From Catenovulum agarivorans YM01 (GTDB taxonomy: Bacteria > Pseudomonadota > Gammaproteobacteria > Enterobacterales > Alteromonadaceae), in the NCBI RefSeq assembly GCF_000281085.1, contig NZ_JH767528.1, positions 62,001-126,000 on the forward strand: DNA of 64,000 bases. The letters run 5' to 3'. The translations under genes and the position numbers were made by a program. Numbering within the stretch: position 1 is the first letter of the stretch; every line of letters begins with the position of its first letter. This document shows, piece after piece, positions 41,900 to 52,379 of this stretch. The notes under the pieces are model-generated. The model made no database searches. It was not told the DNA's origin and saw only the letters and a list, made by a program, of their open reading frames with translations.

Positions 41900-44389
41900 A
41901 TGAAAAGCGCAAAATATTCACTAGTAGCAGTAGTTTTGGCTGCGAATTCAGCTGTGGCAGCAGACATCACAGGTAAAATTTTTAATGACAAAGGCGAAGC
42001 TGTCGAAAATGCCGATGTTTCCATTATGGGTACAGCATTAAAAACCACTACTAATGAACTAGGTCAATTTACTTTCTCAGATCTTAATCAAGACCATTTT
42101 GAGCTACACGTTTCAGCAAAAGGTTATGTGCACAGCAATACCCATGTTGAATTGGAAGGCCAAGACAGATTCGACGTCGCTATTACATTGGCAAAAAGCA
42201 TTATTGAAGTAATAGATGTAACAGCAAGCCCATTTCATGCATCTATTATTGAATCGTCAATTCCAGTAGAAGTAGTTGCGGGTGAAACTTTACGCCGTCG
42301 CCAAGCGGCAACTTTGGGTGACACGTTAGAACATTCTTTAGGGATCCACACTAACTTTTACGCCAATGTAGCAAGTACACCTGTGGTACGTGGTTTATCT
42401 GGCCCGCGTGTATTAATTACCCAGAATGGTTTAGACGTGGGAGATGTATCGCGTGTTGGACCTGATCACTCAGTTACCTCTGAAGTCTCTACTGCTGAAC
42501 AAATAGAAATTTTCCGTGGCCCAGCAACTTTATTTTATGGCAGTGGTGCAATAGGTGGTGTGGTTAACGTAGTTGACAACCGAGTGCCTCGAAATAAAGA
42601 CACCTCGGGCGAGTTATTAGCTGAGTACAATCAAAACAACAATCAAAAATTATTTGGATTTAATGCCAATACAAGTGTTAGTGATTTTGCATTCCATATC
42701 GATGCTTTTGATCGCCAAGCGGACGATTACACAATTGCTCAAGCGGATGAACATGGCCATGACACAGTTGAAAACAGCGCAGAAGAATCAAATGGTTACA
42801 CACTAGGTAGCAGCTACATATTTGAAGATGGTTTTGTGGGTGTTTCTTATGGTCGTTTAGAGCGTGAATATGGTATTCCGGGTCATGCTCATGGTGACGA
42901 AGAAGAGCACGAAGATGAAGAACACTTAGATGAAGCGCCTGAAGACGAGCATCACGAAGATGAACATGATGTACATGCAGAAGAAAGTGTATTTGCATCG
43001 TTAAAACAAAACCGCTACCAGCTCATTAGTGAAATTAATTTTGAAAACGATTTGTTGCGCACAGTTAAATTAAAAGCGGCACAAACGGACTATCAACATG
43101 CTGAAATTGAAGGTGATGAAGTTGGCACTGTGTTTGAGAGCAAAACCAGTGAAGTGCGTTTAGATTTGTTGCATCAAACATTTGCAGAGTGGCGCGGTGG
43201 TGTTAGCTTACATGCAAAACGCTCAGAATTTGCAGCCCAAGGTGATGAAGCTTTTACCCCTGCATCAACCACAGAAGCAGTCGCATTAGCATTAATGGAA
43301 GAAACCCATATAGGGGATGTGTTAATTCAGTTAGGTGCACGAGTTGAAAAAGTGAATATCTCAGTAGGTGAATTAAACCACGCTGACATCGAGCTTCATC
43401 ACCACGATGAAGATGAGCACGAAGAGCATCACGAAGAAGCGCATGAAGAACATCATGACGAAGAAGAACATGGCGAGTTACACGCAGCCCGTGAATTAGA
43501 CTTTACGCCTGTTAGCTGGTCAGCTGGTTTAGTCTGGGATTTTGCTGACGGTTACAATGTTGGTTTGTCATACTCTCGTGCACAGCGTGCACCATCTGCC
43601 GCTGAGTTATTTGCTTTTGGCCCACATATCGCAACTGGCACTTATGAAATTGGTGCGATTTATGAAATGCATGAAGAAGGTGAAGAAATTGTTTTTGAAC
43701 CTTCAATGCATGATTTAGATGTCGAAACTTCAAAAAATATCGATTTTGCTTTACGTAAATTTAGTGGCGATTTTGGTTTTGTATTTAATGCTTTTTATAA
43801 CCAAATAGATAATTATTACTACCAAACCCCAACTGAGTATTTTGTCGAAGTCAGTCATGAAGAGCATGGCCATGAAGATGAACATGCTGCCGAAGCAGAT
43901 CATGAAGGCGAGCATGAAGAAGATGTGCATGCAGACGAGTTACCGCTGTACTACGCGCAGTCCAAACAAGCTAAATTACACGGTTTTGAACTGCAAACTG
44001 TTTGGCAGGTAAATAATGTGCTTAAAGCGAGCTTTTTTGCGGATTATGTAAAAGCGCGTTTAAAAGATGGTAGTAACTTACCACTAACACCACCAATGAA
44101 ATCTGGCATTGAGTTAGACTTCCAACAAGATAACTACAGCCTGCAACTAAATTGGACTCGTTACTTTAAACAAGACGATGTCGCAGAGCATGAAACATCA
44201 ACCGCTGGTTACAACTGGTTAGATGCAACAGCAAGTTATTACCTACCAGCGGGTGGCATTGACTGGACTTTCTATGTAAAAGGCCGCAACTTAACTGACG
44301 CAGATGCACGTGTGCATAGCTCATTCTTAAAAGACCTTGCACCTAAACCAGGCCGCAGCGTGATATTTGGTGTTAGAGGTAATTTCTAA
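41900..44389 (+). CDS. ZnuD-like TonB-dependent zinc receptor with His/Glu-rich loops
   Basis: The ATG at 41900 (AGGG 6 bases upstream) gives 829 residues; an ATG 33 bases earlier lies inside a Zur-like site. A signal peptide ends NSAVAA. Next comes a carboxypeptidase-regulatory-like beta domain (about 22-105), a plug (RRRQAATLGDTL, VVRGLSGPRVLITQNGLD) and a barrel ending VIFGVRGNF. Three loops are extremely rich in His, Glu and Asp, at about residues 330-365, 505-535 and 655-685 (for example HHDEDEHEEHHEEAHEEHH). These are seen in ZnuD zinc receptors, where such loops capture zinc. Confidence 0.85.
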   Translation: MKSAKYSLVAVVLAANSAVAADITGKIFNDKGEAVENADVSIMGTALKTTTNELGQFTFSDLNQDHFELHVSAKGYVHSNTHVELEGQDRFDVAITLAKSIIEVIDVTASPFHASIIESSIPVEVVAGETLRRRQAATLGDTLEHSLGIHTNFYANVASTPVVRGLSGPRVLITQNGLDVGDVSRVGPDHSVTSEVSTAEQIEIFRGPATLFYGSGAIGGVVNVVDNRVPRNKDTSGELLAEYNQNNNQKLFGFNANTSVSDFAFHIDAFDRQADDYTIAQADEHGHDTVENSAEESNGYTLGSSYIFEDGFVGVSYGRLEREYGIPGHAHGDEEEHEDEEHLDEAPEDEHHEDEHDVHAEESVFASLKQNRYQLISEINFENDLLRTVKLKAAQTDYQHAEIEGDEVGTVFESKTSEVRLDLLHQTFAEWRGGVSLHAKRSEFAAQGDEAFTPASTTEAVALALMEETHIGDVLIQLGARVEKVNISVGELNHADIELHHHDEDEHEEHHEEAHEEHHDEEEHGELHAARELDFTPVSWSAGLVWDFADGYNVGLSYSRAQRAPSAAELFAFGPHIATGTYEIGAIYEMHEEGEEIVFEPSMHDLDVETSKNIDFALRKFSGDFGFVFNAFYNQIDNYYYQTPTEYFVEVSHEEHGHEDEHAAEADHEGEHEEDVHADELPLYYAQSKQAKLHGFELQTVWQVNNVLKASFFADYVKARLKDGSNLPLTPPMKSGIELDFQQDNYSLQLNWTRYFKQDDVAEHETSTAGYNWLDATASYYLPAGGIDWTFYVKGRNLTDADARVHSSFLKDLAPKPGRSVIFGVRGNF

Positions 44390-44403
44390 ATAGCACTCAG
44401 TTT

Positions 44404-44421
44404 AAAACAAAGTTTTGTTTT
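44404..44421 (+). terminator. A/T-rich hairpin after the zinc receptor
   Basis: AAAACAA (44404-44410) pairs with TTGTTTT (44415-44421), 15 bases after the stop codon. The stem is weak in G+C, so termination is uncertain. Confidence 0.4.
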
Positions 44422-44474
44422 ATAACTGAAAAGCCATTAGTCTTGCTTTCTTGAATTGAATAAGGGAGTAGCTA

Positions 44475-44774
44475 ATGGCTTTTGATTTTTTAGCAGAAGC
44501 TTCTGCAGGAATAGTTCGATTTGTGTTCAGCTGTATTACAGAATGTGTAGTTGAGTTTTTGTGCCGTAAAACTGGCTACCTTATCTGTAGAATTTTCAGC
44601 AAAAATGTTAGCTATGAGGGCATTTTTGTTGTGGTTGTTGGACTATTCTTCTGGGTAGGATTAATAATAGCAAGTCTTCTATCATATCAATATATTGCAA
44701 CTTTGATTGCAGTTGATCAGTGCTTAGATTCTGGCGGTGCATTTGATTACCAGTTAGAGCTGTGTAGAGATTAA
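44475..44774 (+). CDS. Hypothetical membrane protein
   Basis: The 99-residue protein starts with ATG after GGGAG. It has an amphipathic N-terminal half with several cysteines (CITECVVEFLCRKTGYLICR) and one clear membrane helix (IFVVVVGLFFWVGLIIASLL). The family is not recognised. Its last 21 bases overlap the end of the convergent HExxH gene. Confidence 0.5.
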   Translation: MAFDFLAEASAGIVRFVFSCITECVVEFLCRKTGYLICRIFSKNVSYEGIFVVVVGLFFWVGLIIASLLSYQYIATLIAVDQCLDSGGAFDYQLELCRD

Positions 44775-45851
44775 TTCTCCTCGCCACTCAATATAATTTT
44801 GTTCCTGTTCAATAATTAAACTTTCTATTTGTTGGCTGTATTGATCTAGTGGCAGCGGTGAACACTTATCTTCAGCTTCTGTAATCATTAACTGAGTAAA
44901 CTCTTTTGGTGTTTGTTTGATTAAATAGTGGGTGAGCAGCTTGGCAGAAAAATATAACGCAGCATAATCATCTGGCGTCCAAGTTGGATAAGCAGTAAAT
45001 AATTCATGCGGTTCAAGCACATAATCTTGTTGTTCAAACTTCTTTAACTCATCAGCTATTTTATATGCTTGGTTTGCGGTACTTTCAAAATACTCAGCTA
45101 AACCTTCATTAATTACCCTTGCCGTAAAACCAAAAAAGTATTGGTTAAGCCGGTGAATGCTTTCGTGCACAGCAGTTTCAACGCTTTGTTCTAAAGTGAT
45201 TAAATTCACAAAAGCCAAATTGGTATAGGGAAAATACACACCGATACTGGCTTGGCCATCAAAAGAAATTTGCTCTAATAAACTAATATATTCTTCGCGC
45301 TCAGGCAGCAAAAAAAGCACAATTTCGGTTGGTTTTATCAAACTAAATGACAGCTCTTCAGAATAAGTTTTTAACACCTCCAACAATTGGTTTTTGTACA
45401 TAGCCCAAAACGCATCATTAAAGCCTATAGGGTAAATAGCCTGCACCGACAAAGTGTCGTTTATTTTCAGTTTGCCGTATAGGTAGTCATGTTGGTTGAA
45501 AGTATCTTCAAGCATATACATAACTTGCAGATATAAATCTTCATCTCTTTCGATGGCACAGTTATTAATACTCGTGGTGTCGGCAAATAATTGGCCAACA
45601 TCAAACACCTGTTGCTCTGGTTTAATAACCTCTAATTGTTTGGCTGGCTTAGAATCGTTACTTTCTACCTGTTTTAACTCAAATTTATCTATGGTTTGAG
45701 CGCGAGGAATAGCTGGTGTTTTATTTGCCTGAGTTGGTTGTGGTGCTGTTTGGTTAGCATCGGGATATAAAAACACCAACAGTGCAGCAATAACAGCCAA
45801 TAAACTGAAAAGAATTGTAAATAAATTATTGGGTTGCTGATTATGCGCCAC
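44754..45851 (-). CDS. Membrane-anchored HExxH protein, putative metallopeptidase
   Basis: The 365-residue protein has an N-terminal anchor (LFTILFSLLAVIAALLVFL), a Gln/Pro/Lys-rich linker to about residue 90, then a soluble domain. HESIH, in SVETAVHESIHRLNQ, is a zinc-binding HExxH. NEGLAEYFE follows about 20 residues later and may supply the third ligand (gluzincin pattern). This resembles DUF1570-like peptidase folds. Activity is a prediction. It is alone on its strand, and its end overlaps the preceding convergent gene. Confidence 0.55.
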   Translation of the reverse strand: MAHNQQPNNLFTILFSLLAVIAALLVFLYPDANQTAPQPTQANKTPAIPRAQTIDKFELKQVESNDSKPAKQLEVIKPEQQVFDVGQLFADTTSINNCAIERDEDLYLQVMYMLEDTFNQHDYLYGKLKINDTLSVQAIYPIGFNDAFWAMYKNQLLEVLKTYSEELSFSLIKPTEIVLFLLPEREEYISLLEQISFDGQASIGVYFPYTNLAFVNLITLEQSVETAVHESIHRLNQYFFGFTARVINEGLAEYFESTANQAYKIADELKKFEQQDYVLEPHELFTAYPTWTPDDYAALYFSAKLLTHYLIKQTPKEFTQLMITEAEDKCSPLPLDQYSQQIESLIIEQEQNYIEWRGELISTQL

Positions 45852-46074
45852 GGCTTGCTAAGTTTTGATAGTAGGTTTAGCGGTTAAGTTAACTGTAGTT
45901 GCTGGCAAAGTAAATGGAATGGTGCGTTAAGTTCAGAGGTTTGGAAGTAAGTTATGCTGGAAAATCATTGGTGAAATTAGATTCTTTACAGAGCAGATGT
46001 TAGAAATTTGCAAACACAGAACTATTGACATAATATGTCTTTCGTTCAATTCAAATTAATCACGAGGGAAAGTT

Positions 46075-46965
46075 ATGTCATTGAATGCATTATCATCTAA
46101 TCAAACTGTTACCAACAAACTTAAATTTGGCTCAGGTATCATCTTTGCTATTGTCGCTATCTCGATTGTTTTTAGTAGTGTGTATACGGTTGAGGAAGGT
46201 CACGTAGGCATTGTTAAACGTTTTGGCGAAGCAAAATATCAAGAAAATCCCGGATTACATTTTAAGCTACCTTTTATCGACTCGGTCGAACCCATTGAAG
46301 TGCGTACGCGTAAAAATGCTGAAAAAATGGCTTCCAGCACACAGGAGCAGATGCCAGTCACCATTGAGGTCAGCGTTAACTGGACGGTTGATAAAGACGC
46401 TGCATTAGATTTATTTAGAAAATACGGTGGTTTAGTTCAGTTTGAACAACGTATTTTAGATCCGCGCTTTCGCTCGGCTACTAAAGACACAATTCCAAGA
46501 TACGAAGCTGAGCAGTTAATTCAAGACCGCGCGTTAGCCATTCAAGGCATAGAGCAACGCTTAATAGAAGAAATGGCTAGTTTTCCTGTGGTGGTTGATA
46601 ATATCCAAATTGAAAATATCGAATTACCGGCAAAATATATTCAGTCGATAGAAATTAAACAAACTGAGAAAAACTTGGCCGCGGCAGAAGAGCATAAGCT
46701 TGAGCGCCAACGTTTAGAAGCCTTACGTGAGGTAAATACTGCCGATGCTAAAGCGCAAGGTATTATTAAAGTGGCGGAAGCTGAGGCAAAAGCTATTGTG
46801 TTAAAAGGCCAAGCTGAAGCCACTGCAATAGAAGCAAAAGCGAAAGCGCTACAAAACAATCCGTTAATTGTCAGTTTGACCGAAGCACAAAATTGGGATG
46901 GAAAATTACCGACTACTATTATGGGTGAAGGTAGCCTACCTATTTTGGATATGCGTAAAAAATAA
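46075..46965 (+). CDS. SPFH/prohibitin-family membrane protein
   Basis: The 296-residue protein has one N-terminal membrane helix (GSGIIFAIVAISIVFSSVY), an SPFH domain (YTVEEGHVGIVKRFGE; PGLHFKLPFIDSVEPIEVRTRK) and a long C-terminal coiled coil (EEHKLERQRLEALREV; AEATAIEAKAKAL). Prohibitins form ring assemblies on the inner membrane and act with FtsH-type proteases. GAGGGAAAG precedes the ATG. It is followed after 15 bp by a lipoprotein gene. Confidence 0.88.
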   Translation: MSLNALSSNQTVTNKLKFGSGIIFAIVAISIVFSSVYTVEEGHVGIVKRFGEAKYQENPGLHFKLPFIDSVEPIEVRTRKNAEKMASSTQEQMPVTIEVSVNWTVDKDAALDLFRKYGGLVQFEQRILDPRFRSATKDTIPRYEAEQLIQDRALAIQGIEQRLIEEMASFPVVVDNIQIENIELPAKYIQSIEIKQTEKNLAAAEEHKLERQRLEALREVNTADAKAQGIIKVAEAEAKAIVLKGQAEATAIEAKAKALQNNPLIVSLTEAQNWDGKLPTTIMGEGSLPILDMRKK

Positions 46966-46980
46966 TAAGGAAAGGGATAA

Positions 46981-47550
46981 ATGGACAATACCATAAAAGT
47001 AATTATTGTCGCTGCATTGTTATCTGGTTGTGCAAGTACTGAAGAACAAGCTGCTTCACAACCAGATATTCAGTTAAATTTACCAGCAACAACAGCAGTT
47101 AAAACAAAGAATATTGAGTTAACCGACAATTCACCTTTAGCTGATATTGAATTACCTGAGCAACAAGTACCAGATAAGTTAGTTCGAGCGAGTGTGCCAA
47201 AATTATCTGCCGAGCAAGTGACTGCGGGTGAGCTTGAACAATCAGATAGCAAATTGCTTAATAAACATATTTGTAAATGGTCAGATGCGACGTACCGAGT
47301 TGCCGACGCTAATGGCTATATGAATTCATTTAAAACCAAAGTGCAGTTGCAGGCAAAAATATTGTCAGTATCACCTAATGAAGAAGTGATTAAATTTAGC
47401 ATTACTGGTTGGTATAGCGAAGATCAAACCTTTAAAGCTTGGGTACCAAGGTTACGCCAACCTGCATCGGCGGGTGGTTTTATTTTGCAGCAAGGCAAAG
47501 AGTATTCTGATCAGTTAGCAAACTGGCAGGTTTGTAAATTAAGTTCTTAG
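46981..47550 (+). CDS. Hypothetical lipoprotein
   Basis: The 189-residue protein has a lipobox LLSGC (cysteine at residue 17) after a short hydrophobic signal, then a soluble domain with a Cys pair (HICKW, WQVCK). AAGG precedes the ATG. It is probably co-transcribed with the SPFH gene. Its family is not recognised. Confidence 0.6.
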   Translation: MDNTIKVIIVAALLSGCASTEEQAASQPDIQLNLPATTAVKTKNIELTDNSPLADIELPEQQVPDKLVRASVPKLSAEQVTAGELEQSDSKLLNKHICKWSDATYRVADANGYMNSFKTKVQLQAKILSVSPNEEVIKFSITGWYSEDQTFKAWVPRLRQPASAGGFILQQGKEYSDQLANWQVCKLSS

Positions 47551-47560
47551 CCTTACACTA

Positions 47561-47606
47561 AAACAAGGCTCGCATAGTTGTCTCAACTAGCGCAAGCCTT
47601 GTTTTT
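47561..47606 (+). terminator. Rho-independent terminator of the SPFH operon
   Basis: AAACAAGGCT (47561-47570) pairs with AGCCTTGTTT (47595-47604). An inner stem TAGTTG/CAACTA closes the loop and a T-run follows. Confidence 0.8.
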
Positions 47607-47615
47607 CTTCGGACC

Positions 47616-48458
47616 CTAAACCAAATACTCGGCATGAAACGCTAAATGTTTATCAATAAAGCTGCTGATAAAAAAGTAGCTGTGGTCGTAATCTTGATGC
47701 GCTGTATAGTTTAGTTCAAAACCTTTTTCAGCCGCGACATCCAACAAAGCTTGTGGCGTTAGTTGATTTTGTAAAAACTGATCAGCTAAACCTTGTTCAA
47801 TCATTATTGGCTGAATTGAACTTGCCTGTTTTAGCAATTCACAACTGTCGTATTCAGCCCAAGTTGTTTTATCTGCACCTAAATAACCACTAAAAGCTTT
47901 TTGCCCCCACGGAACTTGTATTGGATTCGTTATTGGTGAAAAAGCAGAAATCGACCGATAACTTTGTCGGTTTTTAAGGCCAATAGTTAATGCACCATGC
48001 CCACCCATTGAATGACCACTAATTGATTTTTTATCCGACACTGCAAACTCAGCTTCGATCAATTTTGGTAACTCTTGGGTAATGTAACTATACATTTGGT
48101 AGTGCTGGGCAAAAGGTGCTTGGGTGGCATTTAAATAAAAACCTGCACCTAAACCAAAATCGTAAGCACCGTCTTTATCGTCTGCCACCTCTTTACCGCG
48201 TGGGCTGGTATCCGGCGCAACTATACAAATGCCAAGCTCAGCTGCTTTTTTAAAAGCCCCTGCTTTTTGCATAAAGTTTTCATCTGTGCAGGTTAAACCC
48301 GACAGCCAGTACAATACTGGTACTTTTTGCCCTTGCGCCGCTTGTGGTGGTAAAAAAATTGCGAAAGTCATTTCACAATTATTAACCGCTGATATGTGGC
48401 TAAAGCGCTGGTGCCAACCACCAGCTACTTTGTTTTCACTTAACTTAGTTAATGACAT
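47616..48458 (-). CDS. fghA: S-formylglutathione hydrolase
   Basis: The 280-residue alpha/beta hydrolase has the nucleophile motif GHSMGGHGAL (Ser), LTCTDENFMQKAGA near the N-terminus and a C-terminal His in DYDHSYFF. It hydrolyses S-formylglutathione to formate and glutathione in the cytoplasm. It follows the class III alcohol dehydrogenase on the same strand (8-bp gap), completing the glutathione-dependent formaldehyde pathway. Confidence 0.93.
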   Translation of the reverse strand: MSLTKLSENKVAGGWHQRFSHISAVNNCEMTFAIFLPPQAAQGQKVPVLYWLSGLTCTDENFMQKAGAFKKAAELGICIVAPDTSPRGKEVADDKDGAYDFGLGAGFYLNATQAPFAQHYQMYSYITQELPKLIEAEFAVSDKKSISGHSMGGHGALTIGLKNRQSYRSISAFSPITNPIQVPWGQKAFSGYLGADKTTWAEYDSCELLKQASSIQPIMIEQGLADQFLQNQLTPQALLDVAAEKGFELNYTAHQDYDHSYFFISSFIDKHLAFHAEYLV

Positions 48459-48466
48459 TGATTTGC

Positions 48467-49609
<1,143 letters not shown>

Positions 49610-49848
49610 CTAATGTTTAAATTGTTGAGCCTTGGTTGGAATAGTATCAAGGTAATTATTTATTGAATAAACACACAAAAGTTGTGGTGTTTAAGGACTG
49701 TGCCAGAAATAACCTTTAACGTATAGGTTTGTGAGCTAATTCATCTAGTCAAGTAGACAAACTCTGAAAAATTTCCTACAACTATAGATGCTGGTTAAAA
49801 CTTGACCTCAAATCAATATCTCGCAATAACTATAAATAGGGATCTATT

Positions 49849-51849
49849 ATGAAATTTAAATTCCAACAGAGTGCAATAGCTGTCGCCCTTGCTGCCGCGT
49901 TGGCCGCATGTAATGTATCGATTGACGTAAATGATGAAGATGATGACGATCCACAAATGCATCTTAAATATGGTGTGTTTGTTGATAGTCCAGTAGAAGG
50001 TGTCTACTACGAAACCGATAGTCAATCAGGCATGACAGACTCAGATGGTGGTTTTTATTATTATGACGGCGAATACATAACTTTTAGCGTCGGCGATGTC
50101 GAACTGCCTGAAGTGATGGCAATGTATGAAATCACCCCGATGGATTTGGTTCCGTCTGCGACAGATGTGAATGATGAAACTGTCGTGAACTTATTGCAGT
50201 TTTTGCAAAGTTTAGATTCAGACGGTGATCCGGATAATGGAATTTATATAGATTCTGCGGCACATGGCGAGTTTAGCGGTATGGTGTTAGATTTTACCGC
50301 CGCTGATTTTGATACTACTTTTGCTGCAAGTTTAGCCAATTTAAATCTTATTTTGGTCGATGCTCAAGATGCGATTGACCACTTTGTTAACGGTGGTTAT
50401 TACCCACCTATGCACAGCATGGACAAAGGTTTAGATGGTAGCTGGATATTTGTGGAAACGGATGACGCAGGTAATGATGTTGGTCGCCATGTACTCACTT
50501 TTATTGAAGGTAATAGATATATTCTATCGCACGAGACGGATGATCAAGAAGGTAATGATCAAGTTGCTGGTTCGGTTGAGTTTGCCAAATATGAAATTGA
50601 TGAGCATGGTCAATTTCATGTTGTACAAGTCATTGAAGCTTCAGATGGTGATGGTGGTTTAGAAAATGAAGGGCGGCCAAACGAACAGTTTTTCTCATAC
50701 AACGATATGGGACAACTGGAGTTAAAAATGCGCGAAGCGCCGGAATTACCTGATGGTCAGTGGGATACGGATAAGAACAATTGGGGTGACTATAATGTTT
50801 TAACCTTTGAAAATGCCTTTTCTTCTACCAACGCTATGACTGGCTCTTGGATATTACAAGATATGGACGACTCAGGTATGCCAGTGGCTGATTCATATCA
50901 TGTGATTACTTTATTTGGTGGCGGCGAATATTCAGTTGCACATACTATGAATCAGGAAGCTTATGGGGATGATATGGCAGTTGCAGCTTCTTCTGAGTGG
51001 GGATCATATACCATGGACGACAATGGTTTTATGATCAATACGCCTCACGTAGATTTAGATGGCCCTGGTGGTTTGTATGATGCTGATAATATCGATGGCA
51101 ATATTCAAGATATTAGTCTAACTGCTGATGGCTCATTAGAAATTACCGAAGATGGTGATAGTTTTACTGTGATGCCGGTATTTAGCATGAAAGTGCTGAT
51201 GGATGCAGATGTAATGGGAAGCATTGTTTTCCATACAAACCCAGGCATGGGCGGAGATTTAGAATTTGTCGATGTATTTACGTTTAATTCGGATGGTACT
51301 GGCTCTTTTTATTGGATGGATGATCCCGATGAAGTTGAAAATTTTGATTGGGAAATTAATGGTATGTATCAGTTAGAAATTGAGACTGAATTAGGCTCAA
51401 TTGGTCAGTACACCTTAGTAGCAGGTAACTTAAATGCGGGTTATTTGATGGGAATGTGGGATGAAGATGGAGATGGTCATTTCGAATATGCCAATGACAT
51501 AGTTGTAACCTATACCCAAACGCAAAGCTTACTCGGCGACATCTTATTTAGTTATGGTGATAATGAAGGTACAGGTCATTTTTCATTTATGGATGATGGT
51601 ACAGGCTCAGTAATGTGGGATAGTGATCCAAATGATATTGAAGGCTTTATGTGGATGTTCACCGATAATGGCGAATTGCAGATAGACCTTGCTGATGCGG
51701 CCGGTTTACCAGATATCTACACTATTGTCAGTGGCACATTTATGGATGGTGAGTTGTCAGCGCAAATTGATGATGATGAAAATGGTTCGTATGAAGTCAT
51801 AGATTTGAAGGTGGTTGCAACACCAAGTACCAGTGCTGCTGCGAATTAA
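49849..51849 (+). CDS. Large acidic lipoprotein with internal repeats
   Basis: The 666-residue protein has a lipobox LAAC (cysteine at residue 21) and an acidic stretch NDEDDDDP. Residues about 40-80 form a beta unit (GVFVDSPVEGVYYETDS, TDSDGGFYYYDGE) common in surface lipoproteins. Two repeats then begin GSWIFVETDDAGND and GSWILQDMDDSGMP (about residues 195 and 335). Two further units contain DGTGSFYWMDDPDEVENFDW and DGTGSVMWDSDPNDIEGFMW, then a calcium-like DEDGDGHFEY/DDDENGSYEV. A cell-surface or periplasmic role is likely but unknown. Confidence 0.6.
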   Translation: MKFKFQQSAIAVALAAALAACNVSIDVNDEDDDDPQMHLKYGVFVDSPVEGVYYETDSQSGMTDSDGGFYYYDGEYITFSVGDVELPEVMAMYEITPMDLVPSATDVNDETVVNLLQFLQSLDSDGDPDNGIYIDSAAHGEFSGMVLDFTAADFDTTFAASLANLNLILVDAQDAIDHFVNGGYYPPMHSMDKGLDGSWIFVETDDAGNDVGRHVLTFIEGNRYILSHETDDQEGNDQVAGSVEFAKYEIDEHGQFHVVQVIEASDGDGGLENEGRPNEQFFSYNDMGQLELKMREAPELPDGQWDTDKNNWGDYNVLTFENAFSSTNAMTGSWILQDMDDSGMPVADSYHVITLFGGGEYSVAHTMNQEAYGDDMAVAASSEWGSYTMDDNGFMINTPHVDLDGPGGLYDADNIDGNIQDISLTADGSLEITEDGDSFTVMPVFSMKVLMDADVMGSIVFHTNPGMGGDLEFVDVFTFNSDGTGSFYWMDDPDEVENFDWEINGMYQLEIETELGSIGQYTLVAGNLNAGYLMGMWDEDGDGHFEYANDIVVTYTQTQSLLGDILFSYGDNEGTGHFSFMDDGTGSVMWDSDPNDIEGFMWMFTDNGELQIDLADAAGLPDIYTIVSGTFMDGELSAQIDDDENGSYEVIDLKVVATPSTSAAAN

Positions 51850-51875
51850 TTTCGCTGGTTAACAAGGTAAGCTTT

Positions 51876-51908
51876 AAAAAGGCCGAGTTATTATTACTAG
51901 GCCTTTTT
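51876..51908. terminator. Bidirectional terminator
   Basis: AAAAAGGCC (51876-51884) pairs with GGCCTTTTT (51900-51908) between two convergent genes. Confidence 0.75.
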
Positions 51909-51913
51909 GCATT

Positions 51914-52369
51914 TCAGGCAGCCACCACTAGTTTTAATTGTTGTATTACTTTATCTGCAAATTCTTGTGAACTTGCCGGGATAACATAACTATCGGTGTC
52001 AGTTAATATCAATATTTGTGCAGGGGTGGTCAGCATTTTCCATTGGTATTGTGCGGCTTGAAACTCAAAGCTTTCGATTTTGTTGTAAGGCAACCACCAT
52101 AATGTCGCATTAAGCTGCTTTAGCGCAAATTCATTATCTTCAAATTTAACCGAAATTTCGGGCATTTCATTGCGTAGATGATTGGTAAAAAACGTTAAAA
52201 CCCCACCTAATATCACCGGGAGAAACCATGTTTGCTGGGAGTTGAACAGCCATCGGTTGATCATGACTGCTATTAATATAAACAAAATCGAAACGGCAAT
52301 TTTTTTGCTTTTACTATACTTTCTTGGGTTGTATTTAGCTTGTATTGGCGCGCTAATTTCTACGTCCAT
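51914..52369 (-). CDS. Hypothetical membrane protein, PH-like soluble part
   Basis: The 151-residue protein has two membrane helices (about residues 24-42 and 47-65). A soluble beta-rich part follows (SVKFEDNEFALKQLNATLWWLPYNKIESFEF), which looks like the membrane-associated PH/YcxB type. It is immediately downstream of the MBL hydrolase gene (10 bp) on the same strand. No function is assigned. Confidence 0.55.
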   Translation of the reverse strand: MDVEISAPIQAKYNPRKYSKSKKIAVSILFILIAVMINRWLFNSQQTWFLPVILGGVLTFFTNHLRNEMPEISVKFEDNEFALKQLNATLWWLPYNKIESFEFQAAQYQWKMLTTPAQILILTDTDSYVIPASSQEFADKVIQQLKLVVAA

Positions 52370-52379
52370 GTTTATATCC

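Noticed and set aside
42678-42998. His/Leu-rich minus-strand frame in the zinc receptor
   Set aside because: It is an antisense shadow of the His/Glu/Asp-rich codons (GAA, CAT, GAT) and has no start signals.
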